Assembly (NCBI GenBank): GCA_963779485.1
Contig: CAVZYJ010000012.1
Span: 102,322 to 166,321 of the forward strand
Reading direction: 5' to 3'
From: CAVVJA01 sp963779485
Lineage (GTDB): Bacteria; Actinomycetota; Actinomycetes; Mycobacteriales; Jatrophihabitantaceae
Length of the DNA: 64,000 bases
Both the position numbers and the translations under genes were made by a program. Position 1 is the stretch's first letter, and each line of letters begins with the position of its first letter. Of this stretch, positions 1 through 8,525 are shown piece after piece. A model generated the notes under the pieces. It was given only the letters and a program-made list of their open reading frames with translations, made no database searches and was not told the origin of the DNA.

Positions 1-47
1 GTCGCGAGATGCGCGGCACGGCATCGGCGAGGTGCGGCTGACGGCCG

Positions 48-1355
48 TCAGCGGGGTGGTCGCTCGTCGACGATGCGCCGCATCTTGCCGAGCGACCGCT
101 CCACTTGGTCCGGTTCGACCACGGCGACCTCGATGCTGACGCCGATCGTGTCCTTGATGCGGGCCTGCAAGGCGGGGCCGGCCGTCTGCGCGATGGCCGG
201 CTCGGCGTCGGGGCGGCGTTCGACCCGCACGGTCAGCTCGTCCAGCTGACCGGTTCGGTGCAGCACGCACTGGAAGTGTGGCGAGAGCCCGTCCATACCG
301 AGGACGAGTTCTTCGATCTGGGTCGGGAACAGATTGACGCCCCGCAAGATGATCATGTCGTCGGTCCGCCCGGTGATCTTCTCCATGCGGCGCATGGTGC
401 GCGCAGTGCCCGGCAGCAGCCGGGTGAGATCGCGGGTGCGATAGCGCACGACGGGCATGGCCTGCTTGGTGAGCGTCGTGAACACCAGCTCGCCGCGCTC
501 CCCATCGGGCAGCACGTCGCGGGTAACGGGATCGATCACCTCCGGATAGAAATGGTCTTCCCAGATGTGGAGCCCGTCCTTGGTTTCGACGCACTCGTTG
601 GCGACGCCGGGACCCATGACCTCGGAAAGCCCGTAGATGTCGACCGCATGCATGTCCAGCCGTTGCTCGAGCTCTCGGCGCATGTCGTTGGTCCACGGCT
701 CGGCCCCGAAGATCCCTACCTGTAGCGATGTCTCGCGCGGATCGATCTTCTGCCTCTCCAGTTCCTCGACGATGGCGAGCATGTAGGACGGCGTCACCAT
801 GATCACGTCGGGCCGAAAGTCCTGGATGAGCATCACTTGCCGCTCGGTCATCCCACCGGAGACAGGAACCACTGTGCACCCGAGCGCCTCGGCCCCGTAG
901 TGCGCGCCCAGGCCGCCGGTGAACAAGCCGTACCCGTAGGCCACGTGGACGATGTCTCCAGGACGGCCGCCCGACGCTCGGATGGAACGGGCCATGAGCG
1001 CCGCCCAGGTCGCGATGTCCTCCCCGGTGTAGCCCACGACGGTGGGACGGCCGGTGGTTCCAGACGACGCGTGCAACCGAGCAATCCGCTCACGCGGCAC
1101 CGCGAACATCCCGAACGGGTAGTTCTCCCGAAGATCAGCCTTGCTGGTGAACGGGAAGCGAGCGAGGTCGGACAGCTCGCGCAGGTCGCCCGGATGAACC
1201 CCGGCCGCGTCGAACGCCGACCGATAGTGCGGGACGTGCTCGTAGACCCGGGCCAGCGTGGCTTTGAGCCGGTCGAGCTGGAGCGCCTGGAGCTCGTCGT
1301 TCGATGCCCGCTCGATCGGGTCGAGCTGGGACGGATCCGGGGTTCGATCCTGCAT
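48..1355 (-). CDS. paaK: Phenylacetate-CoA ligase
   Basis: Activates phenylacetate to phenylacetyl-CoA with ATP and CoA, the entry step of the aerobic phenylacetate pathway in the cytoplasm. The 435-residue protein has the P-loop-like AMP-binding motif SSGTTGRP near residues 97-104, the later YGLSEVMGPG segment, and the C-terminal hinge GRTDDMIILRGVNLFPTQIEE that positions the second half reaction. The ATG at 1355 is preceded by GGAGGG at good spacing. The frame stays open 75 codons further upstream, but that extension is low-complexity and overlaps the region divergent from the next gene. No other paa gene is adjacent. A related aryl-acid CoA ligase specificity cannot be excluded from sequence alone. 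Confidence 0.9.
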   Translation of the reverse strand: MQDRTPDPSQLDPIERASNDELQALQLDRLKATLARVYEHVPHYRSAFDAAGVHPGDLRELSDLARFPFTSKADLRENYPFGMFAVPRERIARLHASSGTTGRPTVVGYTGEDIATWAALMARSIRASGGRPGDIVHVAYGYGLFTGGLGAHYGAEALGCTVVPVSGGMTERQVMLIQDFRPDVIMVTPSYMLAIVEELERQKIDPRETSLQVGIFGAEPWTNDMRRELEQRLDMHAVDIYGLSEVMGPGVANECVETKDGLHIWEDHFYPEVIDPVTRDVLPDGERGELVFTTLTKQAMPVVRYRTRDLTRLLPGTARTMRRMEKITGRTDDMIILRGVNLFPTQIEELVLGMDGLSPHFQCVLHRTGQLDELTVRVERRPDAEPAIAQTAGPALQARIKDTIGVSIEVAVVEPDQVERSLGKMRRIVDERPPR

Positions 1356-1509
1356 GGCGGCCCTCCGGCGGTGGCTCGTCGCGGGCTGGCCCGCGCCCCC
1401 GACGCTATCCGTCGGGGCGCCGGGTGAGCCAGGTGTCCGGCCAGTTGCGCCGGGACTGGTCGATGGCGCTGCCAGGATCGAAGTCACCCCCAGTAGGTAC
1501 CGTGATCGG

Positions 1510-1884
1510 ATGGAAGAGATCCGGGCCCGGCACGTCGTCGACACGCTGCGCGGTCGAGGTATCGACGCCCATCTGGCCAAGGCCGGTGTTTATCAATTCG
1601 GCGTGCGCATCGTGCTGGGCGACGGCCGGGAGGCGATGTGGGACACCGACGGCACCGCTGGCCTGGAGGCCCAGGTGATGCGGGACGGGATGCTCGTCGG
1701 CTACGTCCCGGTCATCGACGGTTCAGAGGACTTCGACCAGGACCAGGTTGTCGACGCGATATCCCGGACCGACTACGACCAACCGATTGCCCACCGCCGC
1801 GCGACTGCTCCAGCGCCCGCCGAACCATTGCCGCCTACCGGCGGTGTCTTCCGCCGTTTCTTCGACGGCTTCCGGTACCGCTGA
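1510..1884 (+). CDS. Hypothetical protein, 124 aa
   Basis: I do not recognise this family. The ATG at 1510 opens a compact, soluble-looking 124-residue product, with an N-terminal half (EIRARHVVDTLRGRGIDAHL) suggesting a small alpha/beta domain. A proline/alanine-rich linker follows, then a basic aromatic C-terminus (FRRFFDGFRYR). The frame is open further upstream, but that part overlaps paaK antisense and is probably not coding. It is divergent from paaK, with about 150 bp between the starts, and 80 bp ahead of the AI-2E family transporter. Codon usage matches its neighbours, so it is likely a real lineage-specific gene. Confidence 0.6.
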   Translation: MEEIRARHVVDTLRGRGIDAHLAKAGVYQFGVRIVLGDGREAMWDTDGTAGLEAQVMRDGMLVGYVPVIDGSEDFDQDQVVDAISRTDYDQPIAHRRATAPAPAEPLPPTGGVFRRFFDGFRYR

Positions 1885-1964
1885 GGCGACCCGGCTACGC
1901 GGACGGGAAGAGGCAGGTCTGAGTAGGGTGACCTCGCAATTTGAGGCGTCGCCCGGGAGGCTCC

Positions 1965-3185
1965 ATGACTTCAGCTGAGCCACCGCACGATCCCCCTATC
2001 GACGCGGAGGACCCGGCCGCTCGCGCCGCCATGGACGGTCAGCAGCCGATTCCTCCGCCGAACGACGGCAGCGACTTCATCACTCTGTCGACGCCTGAGC
2101 GCAGCTCGATGGAGGCCGTCATCTGGCCGGTGCGGGTCGCGGCCGCGTGGTCCTGGCGGCTGCTCGTCATCGCGGTCGGCCTGTATGTCGTGCTTCTCGT
2201 GTTCAGCAAGCTCAGTCTGATCGCCTTCGCGGTCATCGTCGCGTTGTTCTTCACCTCGGTGCTCAATCCCCTCGAAAAGCGACTGGAAAGGCTCGGTCTG
2301 CACCGGTCGGCCTCGGCGTCACTCGTGCTCCTCGCCGGCATCATCGTGTTCGGTCTCATCGCCTGGTTCGTGGTCGTGCAGATCACCTCGCATGCGACCA
2401 CGCTCGGCGATCAGCTGACCAAGGTGTCCGATCAGATCCGGGACTGGCTCGCGAACGGCCCCTTCCATCTCAAGCAGGCCGACCTCAACAGCTTCACCGA
2501 CAGCATTACCAACGCCATTAAGAACAACCAGGGCAAGCTGGTATCCGGCGCCGTTTCCACCGCGCGGACGATTTTCGAGGTGCTCGGCGGGTTAGCGCTG
2601 TCGATCTTTTCGACGTTCTTCCTGTTGCGCGACGGCGAGATCATCTGGCGCTGGGTGCTGCGGCTCGTCCCCGCTCAGGCCCGCCCCCAGATCGACGTCG
2701 CTGGCCGGCGGGGCTGGCTGAGCGTGAGCGGCTATGTACGGGGCCAGTTCTTGATCGCGTTGATCCATGCCGTCACGATCACGATCCTGCTGTTCATCCT
2801 CCGCATCCCGCTCGCCGCGGCGCTCGGCGTGTTGATCTTCCTCGGTTCCTTCATCCCGATCCTGGGCCTGACGATCAGCGGGGCGCTGTGCGTGGGGGTC
2901 GCGCTCCTCGAACATGGTGTCGGCGCCGCGCTGGTCGTCGCCGTTGCGATCATCCTGCTGGTGCAGGCCGAGGGCCACCTGCTGCAACCGATCATCATGA
3001 GCCGGGCGGTGCATATCCACCCGCTGGCGGTGGTTCTGGCCGTCGCGGCCGGCACCACGCTGTACGGAATCGTCGGCGCGCTCATTGCCGTACCGCTCGT
3101 CGCCTTCCTCAACGCGTTCGTGCATGCCCTGCGCGATTCGCGGCCGGACGCGGTGGCCGATCGCGAGAAATCGGCCCAGGCATGA
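1965..3185 (+). CDS. AI-2E family transporter (TqsA/YdiK-like membrane protein)
   Basis: Integral membrane protein of the PF01594 family, whose members are proposed exporters (AI-2, some Na+/H+). The 406-residue protein has a polar N-terminus of about 55 residues, paired hydrophobic helices (for example LLVIAVGLYVVLLVFSKLSL), a soluble middle domain rich in polar residues (DQLTKVSDQIRDWLANGPFH), and a C-terminal helical bundle with the family-typical stretch ILIFLGSFIPILGLTISG. The ATG at 1965 has GGGAGG four bases upstream, so I prefer it to the TTG at 1941. The actual substrate is unknown. It ends 9 bp from the convergent glycosylase-like gene. Confidence 0.85.
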   Translation: MTSAEPPHDPPIDAEDPAARAAMDGQQPIPPPNDGSDFITLSTPERSSMEAVIWPVRVAAAWSWRLLVIAVGLYVVLLVFSKLSLIAFAVIVALFFTSVLNPLEKRLERLGLHRSASASLVLLAGIIVFGLIAWFVVVQITSHATTLGDQLTKVSDQIRDWLANGPFHLKQADLNSFTDSITNAIKNNQGKLVSGAVSTARTIFEVLGGLALSIFSTFFLLRDGEIIWRWVLRLVPAQARPQIDVAGRRGWLSVSGYVRGQFLIALIHAVTITILLFILRIPLAAALGVLIFLGSFIPILGLTISGALCVGVALLEHGVGAALVVAVAIILLVQAEGHLLQPIIMSRAVHIHPLAVVLAVAAGTTLYGIVGALIAVPLVAFLNAFVHALRDSRPDAVADREKSAQA

Positions 3186-3194
3186 TGCCGCCGA

Positions 3195-4016
3195 TCAGAG
3201 CCAGGGTCGGGCGTCCGGAGGCACAGTCACGGTGATCGTCGCCCGCTTGACGTCGGCGTCCGCGCCGGTACGCATGGCCCAGGCGCGCGCTCCTCGCGTC
3301 CAAGCCGGCAAGCCCGGTGGCAGATCGCCCGCAGGAATAGGGGAGAGATCGTCGGCGGTGAATGCGTCTCCGTAGGGCACGCCGGTTGGCGGCTGATCCG
3401 GATTCGGGATGGCCGCCGAGATACCCGGTATCGCGGCGTTCCAGTTGTCCAGAAGCCGCTTGGTGGCCTCGGCCTTGGTGATCTGCCCGGTGGCCGAGGC
3501 GGACTCGGGGTAGGTCGGGTGGATTAGCGCGGCGTGATGGCCGGTGAAGGTGGGCCCGTCCGCTGTAGCCTTCCACGCGGTGAACGCGGTCGCCGCCAGC
3601 GTGCCCAGGGTCAGGACAGCGTGGATCTCGTTGTGGCTTATCAGCGCGGTCAGCCAGCGGTCTCGATACGCGGCGATCGCCTGGTCGTCGACGTGATGGT
3701 TGGCAGCGCCCTGGCCCCACACGCTGTAGAGATAGGTGTTCACCATCGTGTAGCTGCGGGTCAGGCCGAGCCGGGTCAGCAGGCCCTGGGTCCGTTGCCC
3801 GGCGGTACCGACCAGGATGCGCCGCGCGACCGACTCCAGGACGGCGGGATCCTGACCGAGCACAAGCACGGTCGCGGAGCCGTCGAGTCGCCCACGATGA
3901 AATATCGGTCCCCATTCGACGCGAAAGCCATCGGCCGGGTACACGCTGACGTCGGGGTATTCGGCGACGAGTGCGTCATATGGCGCCGGGTAGCCGGGGC
4001 AGAAATCAGTGCTCAT
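3195..4016 (-). CDS. Uracil-DNA glycosylase superfamily protein
   Basis: A 273-residue protein with the uracil-DNA-glycosylase fold. The motif VLGQDPA (about residues 52-58) corresponds to catalytic motif 1, and HPTYP in the second half corresponds to the C-terminal DNA-intercalation motif. The segments NTYLYSVWGQ and VLTLGTLAATAF fit the core sheet. It differs from canonical family 1 Ung (GQDPYH) and family 4 (GE[A/P]PG), so whether it excises uracil or another base is open. Its ATG overlaps the stop of the upstream amidohydrolase gene by an ATGA (4013-4016), indicating translational coupling in one leftward operon. Confidence 0.7.
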   Translation of the reverse strand: MSTDFCPGYPAPYDALVAEYPDVSVYPADGFRVEWGPIFHRGRLDGSATVLVLGQDPAVLESVARRILVGTAGQRTQGLLTRLGLTRSYTMVNTYLYSVWGQGAANHHVDDQAIAAYRDRWLTALISHNEIHAVLTLGTLAATAFTAWKATADGPTFTGHHAALIHPTYPESASATGQITKAEATKRLLDNWNAAIPGISAAIPNPDQPPTGVPYGDAFTADDLSPIPAGDLPPGLPAWTRGARAWAMRTGADADVKRATITVTVPPDARPWL

Positions 4017-5659
4017 AGCATCACCTTGGTCGGGCGCGGCGAATTTTTCGTCAGTCCGGATCGCACGTTCTGCGGCACGTTAGTTTCGGCCCGCAGCGTC
4101 GCGTAGTACGCGGGATTGTCGGCCGCGGTGAGCGGGTCGAGGACGAGCGACGGGAACGGGCCGGGCGGGGCAGTGAGCCGAACCGGCCGGCGATGATCGG
4201 GCGGATTGGGTCCGGTGAGATGACCGTCGAACGGCAGGTGGGGCCGCGCGGACATGTGGTTGTCGATGACACCGTCGACGGCCAGCCGCAGCTGTCCGTC
4301 CGACCGGCTGAGCCGCCGGGCCGCCGGTGCGGGATGGTTGAGATCGGCGAGTGCCTCGGTGAGCCGCGTGATCGATTCAGCGGCGCTCAGTTGGGCAACG
4401 TCGGGATCGGCGCCCTGCTGGGCGAGATTGAGCACCCGCGTCTGGCCGCGGAACAGGACGCGCTCGCCGCCACCGAGTCCCAGGGCGGTCATGATCCGGG
4501 CGGTACCCGCGCGGGGCACGCCATTGACCACGACGAGGGAGATGGACTTCTCGCTCGCGTCGATCAACGCGTCGCACGGATCGGGCGTCACGGCGTCCAC
4601 GACGATCAGGTCGGCCTTCTTGCCCGCTTCGAGACTGCCGAGCCGCTCGCCCCAGCCGAGCATCTGGGCCGGGCTCGTCGTCGCCATCGCGACGAGGTCA
4701 GAGCTCGACAACCCGGGCGCGCCGGCGAGCGGAGCCGCCAGCCGCGCGGTCTTGAGCTCGCCGAGCAGGTTCTTGCTTCCGGACGGAGACCAGTCCGAGC
4801 CGAGCGCGACCGGCACACCCTGATCGAGGGCGGCGCCGAGCTCGGCCGTCTGCCCGTAGAGGAGGAGATTCGACAGCGGTGACCACACCATGCTGCCGCC
4901 GTGCGCGCCGAACACCGCGAAGTCCTCGGCGGTCAGTCCGACGCAGTGAATGCCAATCAGGTTCTCGGTGATGGCCCAGGTATCCGCCTTGACCTGTAAG
5001 GCCAGGAAGTGTTGGCGGGCCGAGGCCTGAGTGCCCTCCGCGAGATGCAAGATCAGCTTCTGCTTGCCGGATATCCGGGCCAGGAAATGCTCGGCGTCCG
5101 TGGCGTCGACATCGGCAATGTGCGTCGCGGCCGGAGGGAGCGCGGGATCGCCGGTGGCCTCGACATTGCGCACCAATCCGCGGAAGTGCTTGACGATGCC
5201 GGCGTTGGACGCCAAGGCGACGCCCTGGCTGGTCGTCGTTCCGCCCAGCAGGCAGCGCATCTCCACGTACCGCACGACGGCGGGTACGGCGTCGGCGTTG
5301 CGCCCGATGACGCCCATCGGACCGCTGATCAGCCGCCGGTAGTCGGGCGTGGACGGGCTGCTCCATTGATCGCGATTGCTGTACAGCCGGGGCACTTGCC
5401 ACAGTTGCAACACGCCATACGGCAGGTGGTTGTGCAACTCGATGAGTCCGGGGAAGATCGTGCCTCCCACGTTCACGACGGGCACCGACTCGAAGCCGGC
5501 CGGCGGCGGGGCCGAGGCCGGCAATACGGCGGTGATCGATCCGTCTTTCAGGTAGAGCACCGCGTTGTCCAGCACGGTTCGCGCGGCGTTCATCGTGACC
5601 ACCCGGCCGGCGAGCGCGAGGGGTGCGCTCGTCGCGGGGTCGAATACCGGTCCAGCCAT
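4013..5659 (-). CDS. Amidohydrolase family protein (metal-dependent deaminase/hydrolase type)
   Basis: A 548-residue protein of the amidohydrolase superfamily (AtzA/TrzN-like subgroup). The metal-binding HxH lies in IELHNHLPYG, further ligand positions in LHLAEG and IHCVGL, and the conserved aspartate in ALGSDWSPSG, followed by the terminal LEAGKKADLIVVD strand typical of the composite beta-sandwich. A C-terminal extension of about 150 residues after the barrel is not recognised. The ATG at 5659 is chosen over one nine codons upstream because GGGGGAC sits directly before it. The substrate is unknown. It is the first gene of a two-gene operon with the glycosylase-like gene. Confidence 0.75.
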   Translation of the reverse strand: MAGPVFDPATSAPLALAGRVVTMNAARTVLDNAVLYLKDGSITAVLPASAPPPAGFESVPVVNVGGTIFPGLIELHNHLPYGVLQLWQVPRLYSNRDQWSSPSTPDYRRLISGPMGVIGRNADAVPAVVRYVEMRCLLGGTTTSQGVALASNAGIVKHFRGLVRNVEATGDPALPPAATHIADVDATDAEHFLARISGKQKLILHLAEGTQASARQHFLALQVKADTWAITENLIGIHCVGLTAEDFAVFGAHGGSMVWSPLSNLLLYGQTAELGAALDQGVPVALGSDWSPSGSKNLLGELKTARLAAPLAGAPGLSSSDLVAMATTSPAQMLGWGERLGSLEAGKKADLIVVDAVTPDPCDALIDASEKSISLVVVNGVPRAGTARIMTALGLGGGERVLFRGQTRVLNLAQQGADPDVAQLSAAESITRLTEALADLNHPAPAARRLSRSDGQLRLAVDGVIDNHMSARPHLPFDGHLTGPNPPDHRRPVRLTAPPGPFPSLVLDPLTAADNPAYYATLRAETNVPQNVRSGLTKNSPRPTKVML

Positions 5660-5864
5660 CTGTCCCCCAGTCCGTTGCCCGCACACCGTAGAGCGGCACA
5701 GGTGTCGTTGGGGTAATAGAGAGCTGATTCGGCAGCTTGATGCAGGTTAGGCACCCGCGGATAGGCAGGTTATGACTGGCGGTCGGATGATCAGGCCGGA
5801 CGGTGCGATCCCCCAGGCCACCGGATTCGGGATCGGTCGTCTCGGCCTGAACACCATCCAACCG

Positions 5865-5984
5865 TCAGCGGCTGGCCATGGCCCACAGCTCGGCCCGCAC
5901 GTTCGGCGGGGCGTTGCGCAGTGCCCGGTCCAGGTCGGCCCGCTCGCGACGGCGCCGGATTCTCATCCGGATGACCTTGATCAT
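5865..5984 (-). CDS. Small basic protein, 39 aa
   Basis: A 39-codon ORF with an ATG at 5984, an upstream AGGGAG ribosome-binding site at 7-8 nt spacing (5991-5996 on the complement), and a TGA at 5865. The predicted peptide begins MIKVIRMRIRRRRERADLDR and ends ELWAMASR, so it has an arginine-rich N-terminal helix and an amphipathic C-terminal half. Such small proteins resemble short actinobacterial products annotated only as hypothetical. It lies alone, divergent from csoR, and the gap on either side holds no other gene. Function is unknown; nucleic-acid or membrane binding is possible from the charge alone. Confidence 0.5.
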   Translation of the reverse strand: MIKVIRMRIRRRRERADLDRALRNAPPNVRAELWAMASR

Positions 5985-6108
5985 CTCTGTTCTCCCTTGT
6001 GTGTGTGTGTTCGATGACCGTTCCAGCGTCGCCGCTGGACCGTCCGCGTGGGATCAGCCGAGCGGTTGGTTCGGATGCTGACAACCGGTCCACCGATCGG
6101 CGGACCCG

Positions 6109-6125
6109 ATACCCCCCGCGGGTAC
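6109..6125. promoter_or_regulatory. Probable CsoR operator
   Basis: The sequence ATACCCCCCGCGGGTAC is a pseudo-palindrome with TACCC and GGGTA half sites around a GC-rich centre. This is the pattern of CsoR-type copper operators. It lies 41 bp upstream of the csoR start, which fits autoregulation. Confidence 0.6.
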
Positions 6126-6165
6126 CGTGAGGCGCGTGATTCGAGGCTCACCGGGAGGCCCGGCG

Positions 6166-6441
6166 ATGGACGCGCACCCGAGCTCGACCGACGATTGCCT
6201 CAAGCGTCTGCGCCGAATCGAAGGTCAGGTGCGGGGGATCTCGCGCATGGTGGCCGAGGACAAGTACTGCATCGACATCCTGACCCAGATCAGCGCCGCG
6301 TCGAAGGCGTTGCAGTCCGTCGCGCTGGGGCTGCTCGACGAGCACCTTGCGAACTGTGTTCTCGAGGCGGCTCGAGCCGGGGGCGCCGAGGAGAAGATCG
6401 GCGAGGCGTCCGAGGCCATAGCACGTCTAGTCCGGTCCTGA
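6166..6441 (+). CDS. csoR: Copper-sensing transcriptional repressor, CsoR family
   Basis: All-helical DNA-binding repressor that releases its operator on binding Cu(I). The 91-residue protein carries the diagnostic Cys-x-His-Cys triad: C35 in DKYCIDIL, then H60 and C64 in DEHLANCVLEA, plus the family motif RLRRIEGQVRGI at residues 14-25. The ATG at 6166 is preceded by GGGAGG; an in-frame extension of 13 codons upstream would overlap the operator and is rejected. No copper ATPase or chaperone gene follows. The next genes encode a small acidic protein and an antiporter, so its regulon here is unclear or limited to this cluster. Confidence 0.9.
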   Translation: MDAHPSSTDDCLKRLRRIEGQVRGISRMVAEDKYCIDILTQISAASKALQSVALGLLDEHLANCVLEAARAGGAEEKIGEASEAIARLVRS

Positions 6442-6488
6442 CGCTGACCGGTACTGTCGAGTCGATCGTCAGGAAGGAGCGTCTCGTC

Positions 6489-6692
6489 ATGACCGATCCG
6501 AACCGCGAGCTCGATCTCTCCGTCGAGACACCGCTGGACGACCGCATCGAGCAGCTTGCCCCGCTCGACAGTGATTCTGACGATGACGAGCTACCCGGCC
6601 TCGGGACGCTCGACCTCGATCGGGCCGATGAAGCCGACATGCTGGAGCAAGCGAAATCGGTTCCCTACGACGACGACTATCCGCAGGGATGA
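6489..6692 (+). CDS. Small acidic hypothetical protein, 67 aa
   Basis: A 67-residue, strongly acidic product (segments DSDSDDDELPG and DLDRADEADM, C-terminal YDDDYPQG) with no membrane segment and no cysteine or histidine. It has a strong AAGGAG ribosome-binding site at 6473-6478. It follows csoR by 47 bp and precedes the antiporter gene by 67 bp on the same strand, so it may be co-transcribed with both. I do not recognise a family. The composition suggests a disordered protein. Confidence 0.65.
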   Translation: MTDPNRELDLSVETPLDDRIEQLAPLDSDSDDDELPGLGTLDLDRADEADMLEQAKSVPYDDDYPQG

Positions 6693-6759
6693 GCGGCCGA
6701 AAGATCGGCTAGACGTCGTGGCCGTGCTGTCCGCCCGCTAACTCCACGGCCGCCCGACC

Positions 6760-7959
6760 ATGCTCGCGCTCGTCGTGATCATGGCCATCCTGCTGACGTG
6801 GGCGTTGGTGGCCGGGCGACTGGCCCGGTGGAGCATAACGGCGCCGCTCGCCATGGTCCTCGCCGGCGTGGCCTTGACCGCCGGGTCCAATCCGGTCTTC
6901 CGCTTCGATCTGGAAACCACGAGCGCCGAGCACGCGGTCGAGGTCGTCCTCGCCATCCTGCTGTTCGTAGACGCAACCGAGACGCCCGGCGGCATCGTCG
7001 GCCGCGAGCCCAAACTCACCGCGCGGCTGCTCGGCATCGCCCTGCCGTTGACGCTGCTGACCGCGCTCGGCGTCGGGTTCCTCCTGCTGCCCGGTACCGG
7101 GTTCTGGTTGCTCGCCGTGCTCGCGACCGTTGTCGTGCCCACCGATCTCGGCCCGGCCGCCGCGTTGATCCGCGACCGCCGAGTGCCGGCTCGGCTGCGG
7201 GAGCTGCTGAACGTCGAAAGCGGTCTGAACGACGGCCTGGTAGCGCCGATCTTCCTGTTCTGCCTCGCCGCCGCGAAAGCGCATGACAGCCGCGGCGTCC
7301 CGATCGATGCCCTGATTGACGCCATTCCGGCGGTGTTGGTGGCGATCGCGGTCGGTGCCTCGGTCGGATTCGTCGGCGGGAAGTTGCTGAGCCGCTCCTG
7401 GACGCGGCATTGGACGCAGCCGACGGCCCTTCGACTCGGGGTGGCCGCACTTCCCCTCATGACTTACGGACTGGCGATCGTCCTGCACGGCAACGGGTTC
7501 GTCGCCGCGTTCGTCGCCGGGGCGTTGTTCAGCTCGGCCACTCGGGAGCTGCCGGCGTACGCGCTCAACCTGGCCGAGGACGTAGGGTTGCTGCTCTCGC
7601 TCGTGGTGTGGTTCATCTTCGGCTCGGTCATCAACCAGGTCGTGGCCAGCGGCATCGGCTGGCGCGTCGTCGGCTACGCGATCCTCGTCGTGACCGTCGT
7701 GCGCATCGTGCCGGTGATGGTTTCCCTAATCGGCAGCACGATCACGCGCCGCGAGGCGCTGTTCATCGGCTGGCTCGGGCCGCGAGGACTGGCCACGATC
7801 GTGTTCGGACTGCTGGCCGTCATCGAGCTCACCGGGGCGGACGCCGACCTCGCCGCGGACGTGATGGTCACGACGGTGCTGGTCAGCATCGTGGTCCACG
7901 GCCTGAGCTACGGACCGCTCGCGGCGCGGTACGGGCGGCGACACCGAGAGAACCTGTAG
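6760..7959 (+). CDS. Cation/proton antiporter (NhaP/CPA1-like)
   Basis: A 399-residue integral membrane protein with about 11-12 hydrophobic segments, the layout of Na+(K+)/H+ exchangers. The core motifs are recognisable but variant: VVPTDLGPAAALIRDRRVP, where classical CPA1 proteins have a TDPVA-type sequence, and LNVESGLNDGLVAPIF, matching the ExxxND-type transport site. IGWLGPRGLATIVF near the C-terminus is typical of the family. There is no long cytosolic tail. It is probably the last gene of the csoR cluster. It ends before a large hairpin that separates it from the convergent VOC gene. Confidence 0.8.
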   Translation: MLALVVIMAILLTWALVAGRLARWSITAPLAMVLAGVALTAGSNPVFRFDLETTSAEHAVEVVLAILLFVDATETPGGIVGREPKLTARLLGIALPLTLLTALGVGFLLLPGTGFWLLAVLATVVVPTDLGPAAALIRDRRVPARLRELLNVESGLNDGLVAPIFLFCLAAAKAHDSRGVPIDALIDAIPAVLVAIAVGASVGFVGGKLLSRSWTRHWTQPTALRLGVAALPLMTYGLAIVLHGNGFVAAFVAGALFSSATRELPAYALNLAEDVGLLLSLVVWFIFGSVINQVVASGIGWRVVGYAILVVTVVRIVPVMVSLIGSTITRREALFIGWLGPRGLATIVFGLLAVIELTGADADLAADVMVTTVLVSIVVHGLSYGPLAARYGRRHRENL

Positions 7960-7977
7960 GAGCAGCCGCGTCACAAG

Positions 7978-8064
7978 GGTGTCGCTTCCCGCGCAGTCGC
8001 GGTGCAGAGGTCCGGTGTCAACCGCTGCACCCGTCACATCTGCACCGCGACTGCGCACGACACC
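7978..8064. repeat. Large imperfect hairpin between convergent genes
   Basis: An 18-bp perfect inverted repeat (7991-8008 pairs with 8039-8056, core GCAGTCGCGGTGCAG) is extended by a second arm pair GGTGTCG / CGACACC (7978-7984 and 8058-8064) after a small bulge, with a 30-nt loop. It sits between the 3' ends of the antiporter and VOC genes. There is no U-tract, so it may be a bidirectional RNA-stabilising structure or a dispersed repeat rather than a classical terminator. I saw no second copy in the window. Confidence 0.65.
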
Positions 8065-8080
8065 ACGCCAGGGTGGGCTC

Positions 8081-8503
8081 TCAGTCGATAGGCTGCAGCT
8101 GGGTGAGCCGGATGTGATTTCCGGATGGGTCGCGGAACGCCGCGTCGATCCCGTACGGCCGCTGCTCCGGCTTCTCGACGAACTCGACACCGCGCCCGGA
8201 CAGCTCGTCGTAGTCGGCCTGGCAGTCCTCGGTCGTCAGGAAGATCGTGCCGGCGAAGCCCTTGGCCATCAGATTCCGCACCTCGTCGGCCGTGTCGGCA
8301 TCCATCACCGGCGGCCCAGGAATCGCCATGAGCACGATATTGACGTCCTCTTGACCCGCCGGCCCCACGGCGAGCCACCGGAAGTTGCCGAGCTCCGGAA
8401 CGGTCACATCGGAGCGGACCTCCAGGCCGACCTTGTCCCGGTAGAACGCGAGCGCTTCATCCTGGTCCTGGACCCACAGCTGCGCGCTGCTGAGCTTGAT
8501 CAT
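8081..8503 (-). CDS. VOC family protein (glyoxalase/dioxygenase-like)
   Basis: A 140-residue single vicinal-oxygen-chelate protein with the paired beta-alpha-beta-beta-beta modules: LWVQDQDEALAFYRDKVGLE at the start and FRDPSGNHIRLTQ at the end, the latter carrying the usual C-terminal Glu/His-type region (here H and R). Members include glyoxalase I, dioxygenases and drug-binding proteins; the substrate cannot be inferred. It lies 22 bp downstream of the AraC regulator on the same strand, a common pairing in which the regulator and its VOC partner form one transcription unit. Confidence 0.8.
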   Translation of the reverse strand: MIKLSSAQLWVQDQDEALAFYRDKVGLEVRSDVTVPELGNFRWLAVGPAGQEDVNIVLMAIPGPPVMDADTADEVRNLMAKGFAGTIFLTTEDCQADYDELSGRGVEFVEKPEQRPYGIDAAFRDPSGNHIRLTQLQPID

Positions 8504-8525
8504 CGCTTCCTCCTGAGTGGTTGGG

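Noticed and set aside
4193..4882. Long plus-strand open frames antisense to the amidohydrolase gene
   Set aside because: They mirror the high-GC codon bias of the real minus-strand gene, have no family motifs and no ribosome-binding site.
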